From DASXMX01 sp036794395 (GTDB taxonomy: Bacteria > Planctomycetota > Phycisphaerae > Tepidisphaerales > Tepidisphaeraceae): DNA of 23,345 nucleotides. Positions 23,224 to 23,345 of this stretch are shown one piece after another. Positions within the stretch are counted from its first letter, which is position 1, and the number at the start of each line of letters is the position of its first letter. Under the pieces are notes generated by a model. It had not been told where the DNA came from and searched no databases. It saw only the letters and a list, made by a program, of their open reading frames with translations. The translations under genes and the position numbers were made by a program. The DNA lies in NCBI GenBank assembly GCA_036794395.1, contig DAIRGS010000091.1, forward strand, positions 1 to 23,345, in the 5' to 3' direction.

Positions 23224-23345
23224 TTTAACACGAAGGCACGAAGACACGAAGAGAGAAAAGGCCGGAAAACGATTGGGTCTGAATGACCGTGCGCGATTCA
23301 GCGCAATTGCATTTAAGTGGCACGGGTTTCCAACCCAATACCGTT
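23224..23345. repeat. Short tandem-type repeat and partial palindrome at the window end
   Basis: ACACGAAGGCACGAAGACACGAAG-like sequence (23229-23252) is a short degenerate repeat of CACGAAG common in intergenic DNA of many bacteria. The last 29 bases (GTGGCACGGGTTTCCAACCC from 23317) look like one arm of another REP-type palindrome; the other arm would be outside the window. Confidence 0.5.

Overview
The window most likely comes from a member of the Planctomycetota, probably on the Phycisphaerae/Tepidisphaerales side. Three proteins carry the LEPR-XLL-type N-terminal motif typical of planctomycete exported proteins (EGLESRTFLSA, EPLERRALLSV, ESLENRMLMSV). Three small membrane proteins end in the CxxCGYDL...CPECG zinc ribbon common in that phylum. 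There is also a TPR/OGT-like protein and a very large secreted protein with a dockerin-like loop. The assignment rests on motifs only. No rRNA, tRNA, CRISPR array or intact transposase was seen.

Layout. (1) 1-1319: a FixL/FixJ-like two-component pair; the kinase is cut by the window edge. (2) 1320-2110: mostly non-coding, degenerate sequence ending in a cluster of palindromic repeats. (3) 2056-7525: an accessory block read on the minus strand. A zinc-ribbon membrane protein is followed by a giant surface protein with a C-terminal transglutaminase-like domain, then a second zinc-ribbon protein, then a short relic of another surface gene. Copies of the same palindromic repeat lie at both ends of the block. 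The surface gene has lost its N-terminus and carries an apparent one-base frameshift, and the esterase beside the right-hand repeat (7486-8046) has lost its 5' half at the repeat. (4) 8115-14850: four tandem, divergent GH29-like (alpha-L-fucosidase family) exported proteins in one orientation, probably an operon, with a dyad-symmetric possible operator upstream. Base composition varies within the group, and the third gene is visibly more AT-rich. The cluster ends at a long inverted repeat (14854-14967). (5) 14970-18074, minus strand: a chimeric protein (LEPR-XLL/PKD-like front, quinoprotein dehydrogenase tail) and a TPR protein with an O-GlcNAc-transferase-like catalytic region. (6) 18502-23207, plus strand: a BNR/sialidase-like LEPR-XLL exoprotein, a non-coding stretch with hairpins, a third zinc-ribbon protein, and an Ala-rich helical LEPR-XLL protein.

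How the genes may work together. The GH29-like proteins would act outside the cytoplasm on fucosylated or related glycans. The LEPR-XLL, dockerin-like and transglutaminase-like proteins look like cell-surface or secreted components, and the OGT-like protein could glycosylate proteins. No direct functional link between these groups is shown by the sequence. The clearest structural signals are truncations, fusions and at least four unrelated palindromic repeat families at gene boundaries, which indicate repeated rearrangement of this region.
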